Shown here: positions 27,410 through 35,519 of the stretch, piece by piece
Numbering within the stretch: the first letter of the stretch is position 1
Layout: every line of letters begins with the position of its first letter
Assembly: GCF_000758665.1 (NCBI RefSeq)
Contig: NZ_CP009285.1
Span: 6,138,001 to 6,202,000, forward strand
Source of the DNA: Paenibacillus borealis
Lineage (GTDB): Bacteria > Bacillota > Bacilli > Paenibacillales > Paenibacillaceae
Length of the DNA: 64,000 nt
Reading direction: 5' to 3'
Notes under the pieces: generated by a model
Told to the model about the DNA's origin: nothing
Database searches by the model: none
The model's input: the letters and a program-made list of their open reading frames with translations, nothing else
Program-made: the position numbers and the translations under genes

Positions 27410-28357
27410 TTATTTCTTCAGCTTAGGATCCAGTGCATCACGGAGACCGTCACCAAAAATATTAAAGGAAAGCATGGTCAAGCTGATCAGGATAGCCGGG
27501 AACAGGAAACGCCACGGATAATATAGCCAGCCAGTCAGTGAGTCATTAATCATCGATCCGAGTGAAGCTACAGGAGCCTGTACGCCAAGTCCGAGGAAAC
27601 TCAGGAACGCTTCAGCAAAGATAGCATTTGGCACAGACAGTGTAATGGTTACGATAATCGGACCAACAGCATTCGGCAACAGGTGTTTGAACAAAAGTCT
27701 TTTGGACCCTGCGCCCATGGAACGCGAAGCCAGAACGAACTCACGGTTCTTCAGCTGCATGATCTCACCGCGGACAATCCAGGACATGGTAATCCAGCCC
27801 GTTATCGTCAGTGCCAGGATGATCGTCCCAAGGCTTGGTTCAAGCACAACCAGGAGCAGGATAACAACCAGCAGGTAAGGGATGGAGTAGAGAATTTCAG
27901 ATACTTTGTTCATGATATTGTCTACACGTCCACCGAAGTAACCCATGATCCCGCCATAGATAACCCCGATCAAAAGGTCAATCGCAGCGGCAGCAAGGCC
28001 GACGATCAGCGAGATACGCGCACCGTACCAGGTACGGACAAAGATATCGCGTCCAAGATCATCTGTACCAAACCAGTGCTCGGATGAAGGAGGCTTATTG
28101 GTACTGATCAAATCGTTAGAGTAGTAATTGTACTTTGAGAATAACGGAGCGATAAGCGCCGCAAGGATAATCAGTCCAAGAATACCCAGTGCTGTCATTG
28201 CCATTTTGTTCTGGCGCAGACGTTCCCAGGAATCACGCCAGGCGGACAGACTTTCGCGCTGAATGACTTCAGCTTGCCGCTCATCAATGCCGATTTTACG
28301 GAAATCTTCCGGTTTCAGGTTCGCATCCTGCGATACCAATTTTTTGTCAGAAGCCAA
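27410..28357 (-). CDS. oppC: Oligopeptide ABC transporter permease OppC
   Basis: One of two inner-membrane subunits. The 315-residue protein has a cytoplasmic N-terminal stretch, a first membrane helix (ALGILGLIILAALIAPLF), a periplasm-side loop with HWFGTDDLGRDIFVRTWYGARISL, and the permease EAA-type motif in SMGAGSKRLLFKHLLPNAVGPI. About six helices are visible. It abuts oppB (3-bp gap) and oppD (11-bp gap). Confidence 0.94.
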   Translation of the reverse strand: MASDKKLVSQDANLKPEDFRKIGIDERQAEVIQRESLSAWRDSWERLRQNKMAMTALGILGLIILAALIAPLFSKYNYYSNDLISTNKPPSSEHWFGTDDLGRDIFVRTWYGARISLIVGLAAAAIDLLIGVIYGGIMGYFGGRVDNIMNKVSEILYSIPYLLVVILLLVVLEPSLGTIILALTITGWITMSWIVRGEIMQLKNREFVLASRSMGAGSKRLLFKHLLPNAVGPIIVTITLSVPNAIFAEAFLSFLGLGVQAPVASLGSMINDSLTGWLYYPWRFLFPAILISLTMLSFNIFGDGLRDALDPKLKK

Positions 28358-28360
28358 TCT

Positions 28361-29299
28361 TTAGCCCTCCTTTCCACCCGTTAGTTTGATACGCGGATCT
28401 ACAAACACATAAGCAATATCCGTGATAAAGCGTGCCAGCATCAGCAATACCCCATAGAAGATCGTAATCCCCATAATAACGGTATAGTCGCGCACACCAA
28501 TCGCTTCGACAAATTGCTTACCGATACCGCCGACACCGAAGATCTGCTCGATAACTACAGAACCTGTTACGATGTTAGCTGTCATAGGTCCCATGTAGGT
28601 TACAACCGGCAAAATCCCGTTCCGGAGAACGTGGCGGCTTAGGATTGCTGCCCAGCTTAGGCCCTTAGCCTTAGCCGTCTTGATGTAATCCGCATGCAGC
28701 ACTTCCAGCATACTGGAGCGCGTCAGCCTCGCTATAAAGGCTATCGGCTGCGCCGAGAGTGCGGTTACAGGTAAGACATAATATAGCGGCCCCTTAAATC
28801 CGGAGACCGGGAACATGTGGAACTTGTAGGCAAACACATACTGCAGCAGCGAGGCGACTACAAAGCTCGGAACTGCAATCCCCAGCACCGCCAGCACCAT
28901 TGCCGCGCTGTCAATAAACTTGCGGTGATAGAGTGCCGCCATCATGCCGAGAAAGACTCCGACAATAACCGACACAATAATTGCGATAACCCCCAGCTTT
29001 AAAGACGCCGAGAACGTTTGCCCGATCAAGTGAGTTACATCCTGGTTCAGACGCTTCATTGATACACCCAGATCACCCTGGACGATTTCACCCAAATACT
29101 TGAAATACTGATGATAGAGCGGCTTGTCCAGTCCATACTGCTCGTATAAACGCGCTTTTATTTCCGGCGGAACTTTCTTTTCAGAAGTAAACGGGTCCCC
29201 CGGAATGGCTTTCATCAGAAAAAAGGTCGCTGAAATTAGCACAAACAGCGAGACAAGCATATAGAAGAACTTATTGGCAACATAACGAACCATCCCCAT
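28361..29299 (-). CDS. oppB: Oligopeptide ABC transporter permease OppB
   Basis: The other membrane subunit. The 312-residue protein begins MGMVRYVANKFFYMLVSLFVLISATFFLMK. It has the conserved IPGDPF segment after the first helix, the loop YEQYGLDKPLYHQYFKYLGEIVQGDLGVS in pieces, and the permease motif ADYIKTAKAKGLSWAAILSRHVLRN. The ATG at 29297-29299 follows AGGAGG by 5 nt; a second ATG two codons on is also possible. A strong hairpin separates it from oppA. Confidence 0.93.
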   Translation of the reverse strand: MGMVRYVANKFFYMLVSLFVLISATFFLMKAIPGDPFTSEKKVPPEIKARLYEQYGLDKPLYHQYFKYLGEIVQGDLGVSMKRLNQDVTHLIGQTFSASLKLGVIAIIVSVIVGVFLGMMAALYHRKFIDSAAMVLAVLGIAVPSFVVASLLQYVFAYKFHMFPVSGFKGPLYYVLPVTALSAQPIAFIARLTRSSMLEVLHADYIKTAKAKGLSWAAILSRHVLRNGILPVVTYMGPMTANIVTGSVVIEQIFGVGGIGKQFVEAIGVRDYTVIMGITIFYGVLLMLARFITDIAYVFVDPRIKLTGGKEG

Positions 29300-29417
29300 C
29301 AACACCTCCTTCGACATTTTTTTGAGACACATAATTAGAGTTTATGAAAAAAATGGCCATTTGTCTAATTTCTTATTTTGTAAGTTCGTGAAATCTTTAA
29401 CAAAAAGCCTGAAATGC

Positions 29418-29457
29418 AAAAAAAAGGGATATATATGGAATTCCACATATATATCCC
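29418..29457 (-). terminator. Stem-loop between oppA and oppB (partial terminator)
   Basis: Minus-strand GGGATATATATG pairs with ATATATATCCC around a TGGAATTCCA centre and is followed by eight T residues. It looks like an intrinsic terminator inside the operon. Such elements let the binding protein be made in excess over the membrane subunits, by partial termination and by protecting the oppA mRNA 3' end. Confidence 0.85.
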
Positions 29458-29520
29458 GAAGTATATTGCACCCTTCAGACAACCACTATTCAGTTAAGCT
29501 AACCGAAGGTTCTACAATTC

Positions 29521-31245
29521 TTAGTGCTCAAGCAGGTAAGCACGAGTGAAGTCAATTGCACCGCTGAAGTCAAGAGTTACACCTTTGAGGTACTCTTTAG
29601 TCAGGGAGTTGTTTGTGTAGTAGTAGAACGGAATCAGGATCATATCATCTTCAATGATCATTTTTTCAGCTTTAGCAAACATTTCTTGGCGTGCTGCCAG
29701 GTCGGAGCTTGCTTTAGCGTCATTGATCAGCTTGTCGTATTCAGGGTTAGCGTAACCAGTATCATTGTTACCGCCGCCTGTTACCCACATATCCAGGAAG
29801 GTCATTGGATCATTATAATCCGCAGTCCAGCCAGCACGTGCGATCTGGTAGTTCAGGTTTTGACGGTTGTCGATAAATACTGCCCATTCCTGGTTAACAG
29901 TGTTTACAGTGATACCCAGAGCTTGTTTCCACATGTCAGCTACAGCCAAAGCGATTTTCTTGTGGCCTTCACTTGTGTTATAAGACAATTCAACCGGTGG
30001 CAGTTCAGTCAGACCTTCTTCAGCCAGACCTTCAGCCAGCAATTTCTTAGCTGCTTCTGTATCTTCTGTGAAGTAGCTGTCTTTAACTGCTGTACGGAAT
30101 TCACCGTCAGCGCCAGCGATACCCGGAGGTACAAAGCCGAATGCCGGAAGTTGTCCGCCAAGTGTTACGTTGTCGATCAGCGCTTGACGGTTAACAGTCA
30201 TCGCCAGGGCTTTACGGATTTTAACGTTGTCGAAAGGTTTTTCAGTGATGTTGAATTCATAGTAGTAGGTACTTGCGATACCTTTTCTCTGGAATTCGTT
30301 AGGAAGCTCTTTTTGTACGATAGGAATCTGTTCTTGCGGAATTTCGCCGTGTGGTGCACCAGCACGGTCAAGTTCGCCGTTCTTGTAGCTCAGCAGTTCA
30401 GTTGCGCCGCTGTTAACCAGGGAGAAGTCGATTTTAGCAAGCTTGATGTTAGCAGCATCCCAATATTTATCGTTCTTGCTTACTTGCAGGGATTGGCCAG
30501 TAGTCCACTCAGTCAATGTGAATGCACCGTTAGTGATCATAGTGTCTTTGCTTGTTGCCCATTTAGCATTACCCTCAACGGATTTGTGTACAGGGTAATA
30601 AGTATAGAAGGACAGAAGGCCAAGGAAGTATGGAGTTGGTGCTTTCAGCGTAACTTCAAGAGTTTTCGCATCAACAGCCTTTACGCCCACTTCGTTGAAA
30701 TCTGTAATTTTCTTTCCGTAATATTCTTCAGCGTTCTTCAGGTAGTACAATTGGTAAGCGTAAGGTGCAGTTGGATCTGTGTTAGGATCCAGCACGATTT
30801 TCCAAGCGCGGACGAAGTCAGCAGCTTCTACAGGATCGCCGTTGCTCCATTGTGCATCACGCAGTTTGAATGTATATACCAGGCCGTCAGGGGAAATTTC
30901 CCAAGATTCAGCAATTCCCGGCTCAGCTTGGCCAGTTTCGTCATTCATGCGGGTCAAACCTTCATACATAGTTTTCAGGACGGTGTTTGCTTGGCTGTCC
31001 TGAGCTTGAGCAGGGTCAAAAGTAGGTGGTTCTGCAGTCAGGTTGACTCTAAGTGTCTGGTCAGCAGCCAGTTTCTCGTCACCAGTTGTTCCTGTGTTCG
31101 TGCTACCTTCATTACCGGCTGCATTTGTTGCTGCAGCATTGGTGCCGCTGTTAGCATTGTTATTGTTTCCGCCGCAGCCAGCAAGCACTGTGCCGATAAC
31201 CAAAACTAATGCGAACATGAGCAATAGACTTTTACTCTTCTTCAT
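29521..31245 (-). CDS. oppA: Oligopeptide-binding lipoprotein OppA
   Basis: This is the extracytoplasmic substrate receptor of the importer (SBP family 5). The 574-residue protein has a lipoprotein signal ending LVIGTVLAGC, giving Cys24 as the lipidated residue. An Asn/Ala/Gly/Thr-rich linker follows. The mature domain has the family motifs LRVNLTAEPPTFDPA, VLKTMYEGLTRMND and LRDAQWSNGDPVEAADFVRAWK in pieces. Residue use in the gene is skewed towards highly expressed codons, which creates a long spurious antisense frame. A TATAAT -10 lies 42 bp upstream. Confidence 0.95.
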   Translation of the reverse strand: MKKSKSLLLMFALVLVIGTVLAGCGGNNNNANSGTNAAATNAAGNEGSTNTGTTGDEKLAADQTLRVNLTAEPPTFDPAQAQDSQANTVLKTMYEGLTRMNDETGQAEPGIAESWEISPDGLVYTFKLRDAQWSNGDPVEAADFVRAWKIVLDPNTDPTAPYAYQLYYLKNAEEYYGKKITDFNEVGVKAVDAKTLEVTLKAPTPYFLGLLSFYTYYPVHKSVEGNAKWATSKDTMITNGAFTLTEWTTGQSLQVSKNDKYWDAANIKLAKIDFSLVNSGATELLSYKNGELDRAGAPHGEIPQEQIPIVQKELPNEFQRKGIASTYYYEFNITEKPFDNVKIRKALAMTVNRQALIDNVTLGGQLPAFGFVPPGIAGADGEFRTAVKDSYFTEDTEAAKKLLAEGLAEEGLTELPPVELSYNTSEGHKKIALAVADMWKQALGITVNTVNQEWAVFIDNRQNLNYQIARAGWTADYNDPMTFLDMWVTGGGNNDTGYANPEYDKLINDAKASSDLAARQEMFAKAEKMIIEDDMILIPFYYYTNNSLTKEYLKGVTLDFSGAIDFTRAYLLEH

Positions 31246-31286
31246 CTAGCAGTTCCCCCTAAATAGAATGTGGTATATGGTTTATG

Positions 31287-31292
31287 ATTATA
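31287..31292 (-). promoter_or_regulatory. Probable -10 of the oppA promoter
   Basis: A perfect TATAAT on the minus strand lies about 42 bp upstream of oppA. The sequence 17 bp before it (TAGATT) is a poor -35, so an activator or an extended contact may be needed. Confidence 0.4.
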
Positions 31293-31395
31293 CAACCAGT
31301 GGTCAAAAAAATCTAGAGCAATATTTTCTGAAAACGACTTTTTTTTAATTCTTTAAAATTTTGTGACGTTGACGCTTCACCGGAGCAGCGGAACA

Positions 31396-31782
31396 TTACA
31401 TCGCTTGTGATATGTATTGTATGAGGCCTACAACCATAAATAATACGTAACTAACCCCCATAAAAAAGAAAGAAAGTCTCCAAACGGCCCGGAGTAACCG
31501 TTTTCCGTCGACCGATCCTTTGAGCCTGTTTTGCGCGCCGCCAATCAGTCCAGCGGATATTAATACAATAAGTAGTATAAGAAAGAACCCGAAATTCGTA
31601 TTGAAAATAGTATTGAACAATCCCGAAACAGACAGTAATAAAAATAATGTTGTCACGTCCATCGCCAGCAAAAAAGTTTTTCTCTTATCCTGCTTAAGAC
31701 CGATACCCGCGAAATAAACGATTAAAAAAGGAACAATCGGAATAATGCTTAACACACCGAAAGAATTCTTCAGAAATTCCAA
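31396..31782 (-). CDS. DUF3397 family membrane protein
   Basis: The 128-residue protein has four hydrophobic segments (about residues 7-28, 39-58, 64-84, 104-125) separated by short charged loops such as KQDKRK and QNRLKGSVDGKRLLRAVWR. The size and pattern resemble DUF3397 proteins, which in Bacillales lie near the panE homologue and bshC. No function is known. It begins 6 bp after panE and is probably cotranscribed with it. Confidence 0.65.
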   Translation of the reverse strand: MEFLKNSFGVLSIIPIVPFLIVYFAGIGLKQDKRKTFLLAMDVTTLFLLLSVSGLFNTIFNTNFGFFLILLIVLISAGLIGGAQNRLKGSVDGKRLLRAVWRLSFFFMGVSYVLFMVVGLIQYISQAM

Positions 31783-31788
31783 ACAGCC

Positions 31789-32769
31789 TCACCTCTCCCT
31801 CACAGTCATGCCCTCTACCAGTCCGAAGATATAACGGTGCAGTGGAACCTCAATGCCCCGCTGCCGCCCCATATTCACAATGCTTCCGTTAATCCAGCGG
31901 ATTTCTGTCTCCCTCGAAGCAAGCACATCGGCCAGCATGGATGAAATATTGCCTGATGTAGCACGGCAAACTTCAACAATGGCCTCCCAGGTATGCTTCT
32001 CATAGGTAATCCCACAGGCATCGTATACTCTTACGGCTTCTGTATACAGTTCCTTCATGAGCTGTACACGTTCAGGTGAAGCCAGCAATTCGCCGTTTGG
32101 GACCCGCCATATTGCGGTTAGAGGATTAATTACAGCATTGATCAAGAGCTTCCGGTAAATGATGGTATCCACTTCTTTCGACAGAGAGGCGTTGAATCCT
32201 GCTGCGGCAAGAGCCTGAACGAAACTTATTGCGCCGCCGTTATTCAAATCCTGTGAGTTTAATTCATTTTTATTTATAGGATGACTGCTTTTCCCTATAC
32301 ATATTTCCCCTCTGCCCGCATGAATAACCTCTGTTAATGTTTTCCTTTTGGCTGCTTCCGTAGTGACCGCCGCCCACAGGGAAGCTTGCGGCAGCAATTC
32401 CCGGAGCATCTCCAGATGTCCGCAGCCGTTCTGGAAACATATGATTTCTGCCTTCCGGGCTTGAAGCGGACGTAGAATCTCCGGAAGATCATTATGAAGC
32501 ACCATTTGTTTGACAGTTATTAATGTAATGTCTCCCGGGTTAATCAGCTGCCGCTGCGGATATTTACTAACCGGCTCAGCCGAAAAGCTGTCACCCGGAA
32601 CTGAAATTGCCGCCCCGCCGTCTTCATAGCTCACAGTTAGTCCGTTGCTTGTTAATTCCCGGCACTGTTGTTCACTCCTGCACCAGAGTCTGACTTCGTT
32701 CCCCGAACTGATTAGCTTGCCGGCAAGCAGCAGCCCAAGCGAGCCCGCACCTATAATATCGATTCTCAT
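31789..32769 (-). CDS. panE: 2-dehydropantoate 2-reductase
   Basis: Ketopantoate reductase makes pantoate with NADPH, in the pathway to coenzyme A. The 326-residue protein has the N-terminal dinucleotide loop IIGAGSLGLLLAGKL and the VKQ segment with the catalytic-region lysine (TLITVKQMV). FQNGCGHLE is present, and the C-terminal helical domain contains KLLINAVINPLTAI and SSMLADVLASRETEI. In B. subtilis the homologue ylbQ lies just before bshC. The ATG at 32767-32769 follows AGGAGG by 8 nt; a GTG one codon earlier is possible. It may be one of two panE paralogues in the genome. Confidence 0.9.
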   Translation of the reverse strand: MRIDIIGAGSLGLLLAGKLISSGNEVRLWCRSEQQCRELTSNGLTVSYEDGGAAISVPGDSFSAEPVSKYPQRQLINPGDITLITVKQMVLHNDLPEILRPLQARKAEIICFQNGCGHLEMLRELLPQASLWAAVTTEAAKRKTLTEVIHAGRGEICIGKSSHPINKNELNSQDLNNGGAISFVQALAAAGFNASLSKEVDTIIYRKLLINAVINPLTAIWRVPNGELLASPERVQLMKELYTEAVRVYDACGITYEKHTWEAIVEVCRATSGNISSMLADVLASRETEIRWINGSIVNMGRQRGIEVPLHRYIFGLVEGMTVRER

Positions 32770-32804
32770 CACGCAATCCTCCTGCCGACCGGTAATTTTT
32801 CCTA

Positions 32805-32833
32805 ATTATATCCTGCACATCCGCTCAAAGCAA
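32805..32833 (-). promoter_or_regulatory. Candidate promoter of panE-DUF3397
   Basis: Minus-strand TTGCTT (32828-32833), 17-bp spacer, perfect TATAAT (32805-32810), 36 bp before panE. The -35 matches only TTG. It overlaps the T-tract of the upstream terminator. Confidence 0.45.
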
Positions 32834-32887
32834 AAACACAAAAAATCCTGCAATTCCGGTGCCGTGAGGCACTGGGATGCAGGATTT
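32831..32887 (-). terminator. Terminator after the rsfA-like gene
   Basis: Minus-strand AAATCCTGCA (32878-32887) pairs with TGCAGGATTT (32841-32852 region), with an inner GTGCC/GGCAC stem. It is followed by TTTTGTGTTTTTG. Confidence 0.88.
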
Positions 32888-32901
32888 GCGGGATTCATCT
32901 T

Positions 32902-33549
32902 CTATTCAATCCGTTCCAGGTTTCCATTCGCGTCCATTTTAAAGCGGGTCTTTTCCTCTTCTTCTTCATTAAGAAATGCGAGTCTGCGGGCCCGGTCCAT
33001 AATCTGGATCAGCGCTTTGTAATCATCATTGACCACCCGGTAATCGCTCTGGGCGAGATTGACTTCCTTAGATAAGCGTTCATTCTCTGCTCTCAGCTCC
33101 GTCAGTTCATCTTCCTTCTCTCGCAAATCCCGCTCCAGCATCTTTAGCTGCCGCCCGGCTTCCTGGAACGTACCTTTCCATTGTCTCAGAAACCGGATTA
33201 CAGCATCAATGGATAAGCTGTTCTCGCTTAGCCCTTCGCTTCGTCCGTAGTCCTCTTCAATGTCTCCGAGAATCAGTCCCGCTACCTGTGCGCCTCTGGA
33301 TGACGGCTGTTTCTTCAAATAACTTCGTTTCTGCCGTTGGCCTTTAGCGATTCCGATAGCATCCTCGTAACTTTTGCGTACGCAGCTGTTCCAGCGGAAA
33401 CCGCAGGCAGCCGAAGTTCTGCCGATTTTTTCACCCACCTCTTCAAAAGCAGCAAGCTGTGTACTGCCTTCACGGATATGACGCAGCGTTATTTCTGCCA
33501 ATATCAGATCATCTTCCGCACTCCAAGCATCCTGTCTAACGGCTGTCAT
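32902..33549 (-). CDS. RsfA family prespore-type transcription factor
   Basis: The 215-residue protein starts MTAVRQDAWSAEDDLILAEI. This is a SANT/Myb-like helix-turn-helix opening (RHIREGSTQLAAFEEVGEKIGRTSAACGFRWN) characteristic of RsfA proteins. A basic middle part and a long C-terminal coiled coil (about 125-190) follow. RsfA tunes sigma-F-dependent forespore transcription in B. subtilis, where rsfA (ylbO) also lies just upstream of panE (ylbQ) and bshC. The ATG at 33547-33549 follows AGGAGG by 10 nt. Bacillales often have several RsfA paralogues, so the exact role is not certain. Confidence 0.8.
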   Translation of the reverse strand: MTAVRQDAWSAEDDLILAEITLRHIREGSTQLAAFEEVGEKIGRTSAACGFRWNSCVRKSYEDAIGIAKGQRQKRSYLKKQPSSRGAQVAGLILGDIEEDYGRSEGLSENSLSIDAVIRFLRQWKGTFQEAGRQLKMLERDLREKEDELTELRAENERLSKEVNLAQSDYRVVNDDYKALIQIMDRARRLAFLNEEEEEKTRFKMDANGNLERIE

Positions 33550-33893
33550 AAAGCCTAACCCTCCTAACAACATCATGAAATAACCATCTTCAGAACCGGC
33601 AGCTCCGCCGGGTAGTGAATAGGGATAAAAGCTGCTTACTCCATTTCTATGCCTCTATTAGAGTTCATAGAATCTATTTGATACTAAATTGTATTGCCAT
33701 TTTGTCTGAACATCATACTTACCATGCTATAAATTCTTAAATTCCAAGAGAAAGTCTTGTGTCAATTATAAAAATCATAAATTTTATAAATTCCTGCATT
33801 TTTTTCAATGAATTCGTTTACAGTGTTTTGCAGAGCCGTTATAATGAAGGGTAAGAGCAGTAGCCGGATTCATACTGGAAGGGGGAATCTCTC
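33550..33893. other. Divergent gene-free region between the rsfA-like gene and the DUF2626 gene
   Basis: This AT-rich region of 344 bp holds a clear plus-strand sigma-A promoter (33817-33845). On the rsfA-like side I see no convincing sigma-A or sigma-F promoter, only an isolated TTGACA. No ORF in it looks real. Confidence 0.6.
33817..33845 (+). promoter_or_regulatory. Sigma-A promoter of the DUF2626 gene
   Basis: TTTACA (33817-33822), 17-bp spacer, perfect TATAAT (33840-33845), 49 bp before the TTG start. Confidence 0.75.
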
Positions 33894-34130
33894 TTGGACC
33901 GCATGTTTCGCGTATTGGGATTTTTCACACTCGTTATCGGACTTATGGCTTTCGCCGGTGATCTTACGGAAATGGCCCTGCTATTCTTTTTGCAAACCGC
34001 TTTTTTTGTGATCCTGGGCTACATGAAATTCACCGAAAAGACCTACATCCTGCTCTTCTGGGGTTATATGATCCTGACCTTTACAGGCTTCAGTTATTGG
34101 ACAGTCTTTCAGATGGGTCTGCCGCTGTAA
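33894..34130 (+). CDS. DUF2626 family small membrane protein (YqgY-like)
   Basis: The 78-residue protein starts MDRMFRVLGFF and has three hydrophobic segments (about 6-22, 26-42, 50-72). This opening and size match the B. subtilis YqgY/DUF2626 family, whose function is unknown. The TTG start at 33894 has AGGGGG 8 nt upstream. It has its own promoter and terminator and so forms a one-gene unit, one of few plus-strand genes in the window. Confidence 0.8.
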   Translation: MDRMFRVLGFFTLVIGLMAFAGDLTEMALLFFLQTAFFVILGYMKFTEKTYILLFWGYMILTFTGFSYWTVFQMGLPL

Positions 34131-34147
34131 CGCATATATATTATTGA

Positions 34148-34191
34148 AACGGATAGTGTTCCTTTACCTCAAGGAGCCACTCCGTTTTTTT
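34148..34191 (+). terminator. Terminator after the DUF2626 gene
   Basis: AACGGA...GTG pairs with CAC..TCCGTT and is followed by TTTTTTTT. Confidence 0.75.
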
Positions 34192-34212
34192 GTATGAGAA
34201 TTTATATGTTTT

Positions 34213-34281
34213 TGGGGTCCTCGCAAAGTACCTGAGTAATCCTCGAAGCTAGCGGCCCCACTTTGTGGGGTAATTTTGTTT
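34213..34281 (+). other. Mutually exclusive hairpins upstream of the coiled-coil protein gene
   Basis: Two stems compete for one CCCC segment. TGGGGTCC (34213-34220) can pair with GGCCCCA (34254-34260), while CCCCAC (34256-34261) can pair with GTGGGG (34265-34270), which is followed by TAATTTTGTTT. The arrangement resembles an attenuator with an anti-terminator, or it may be a dispersed intergenic repeat. No known riboswitch motif is recognised. Confidence 0.45.
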
Positions 34282-34388
34282 GTCCAAATGTAGTTTCCGG
34301 GTGGCGAAACAGGGTATGATATTTTCACAGGCAGAAACATATTATTAGTACATACCTGTTACTCAACTCTGTTCAAGGTGGTGATGTG

Positions 34389-35519
34389 GTGTTATCCCGC
34401 AGTTCCTTACGCCGGTTATTTGCAGCTATACTCCTTCTCACCTGCACGCTCACGCCGATATCCGCTCCGGTATATCTGTCCGCCGAACCCGGTTCCGGCC
34501 TTAGCACTTCGCTGCCTGCCATTCCGGATAATGAAGAAACCCGTAAGCTGCTCGAACAGACGCTGTCCTCAGCGGAGATTGAACGGGAGATTATCCGGAT
34601 TACGGCAGAACAACAAATACTTGAGAGCAAAGTCGCCACTCTGACCGAGCAATCGGCCGCCAAACAAACGGCAATTGCAGATCAGCAGGAACGCGCTGGC
34701 GCAGTTGTGCGGGCTTATTATATGGGGGAACGCGACGGGCTGCTGGCGGCCGTTCTGTCTGCCAAAAGTATCAGCAGAATACTCGCTCTTTATGATTACT
34801 ATGAGATTATTATCGGGCAGGACCGGGATACCCTATCCCAGTATGAAACACAATATAAGGATTTGAAAAAGACGCTCACGGCCGCCCGGCGCAGCTCTGA
34901 AGAGCTTGCGGAGCTCAAAACGGCGCTCGTGGAGCAGCAAAAGCGCGTGCTTGCTTTGAATGAAGAAATTGAGGGCGGCATTCAGGCCAGTACAGATCCT
35001 GAGCGTATGGGGTTACTGCTGGAGGAGTTCAGTAAATATTGGGAGAATATCGGGATCCATGAGGTTAAGACTTATTTCAAGGCGTTATCCTCGGCGATGA
35101 AGCATCTGCCGGAGTTTGTCCAGAACCGGGATGGCGTACTGGTCCGCAAGGGGATGACTTATAATCTTGCGCTGAAGGAAGAGGATTTGAACGAATTCCT
35201 GATTACACAGAATACGTTATTCAAGGATTTCGCCTTTCATTTCAAGGATAACGAGATTACGGCTACAGGAAAAAGCGGGGGCTTGTCTCTGACGTTAACC
35301 GGTCATTACACCATTCAGGAGGAACCGGTCAACGGATTAATGTTCCATGTGGACCATGTGGTCTTCAATGGACTGGAGCTGCCGGACACCACCCGTCAGG
35401 CGTTGGAGGAAGAATTCGATCTGGGCTTCTATCCGTCCAAAATCGTCTCCTTCCTGCATGCTACGGAAGTATCCAGCTCAGATGGTATTCTGCATGTTAA
35501 GCTGTCCCTCTCATTCTGA
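34389..35519 (+). CDS. Secreted coiled-coil protein, PcsB/CwlO-type N-terminal domain, no hydrolase domain
   Basis: The 376-residue protein starts at GTG 34389 (GTG 34386 is an alternative) after AAGGTGGTG. A signal peptide is likely (RRLFAAILLLTCTLTPISA). Residues about 50-200 form a long coiled coil interrupted by GAVVRAYYMGERDGLLAAVLSAKSIS. This resembles the helix-break segment of PcsB, CwlO and EnvC coiled coils, which regulate septal hydrolases. The C-terminal third is predicted beta-rich (FAFHFKDNEITATGKSGGLSLTLTG) and recalls small lipid-binding domains of YpmS/DUF2993 type, though this is only an impression. No CHAP, NlpC/P60 or M23 catalytic motif is present. Its last 9 bp overlap the convergent gene downstream. 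Function unknown. Confidence 0.6.
   Translation: MLSRSSLRRLFAAILLLTCTLTPISAPVYLSAEPGSGLSTSLPAIPDNEETRKLLEQTLSSAEIEREIIRITAEQQILESKVATLTEQSAAKQTAIADQQERAGAVVRAYYMGERDGLLAAVLSAKSISRILALYDYYEIIIGQDRDTLSQYETQYKDLKKTLTAARRSSEELAELKTALVEQQKRVLALNEEIEGGIQASTDPERMGLLLEEFSKYWENIGIHEVKTYFKALSSAMKHLPEFVQNRDGVLVRKGMTYNLALKEEDLNEFLITQNTLFKDFAFHFKDNEITATGKSGGLSLTLTGHYTIQEEPVNGLMFHVDHVVFNGLELPDTTRQALEEEFDLGFYPSKIVSFLHATEVSSSDGILHVKLSLSF

Noticed and set aside
29524..31209. 561-codon plus-strand frame antisense to oppA
   Set aside because: It mirrors oppA almost exactly, has no ribosome binding site or family resemblance, and arises from the strong codon bias of oppA.
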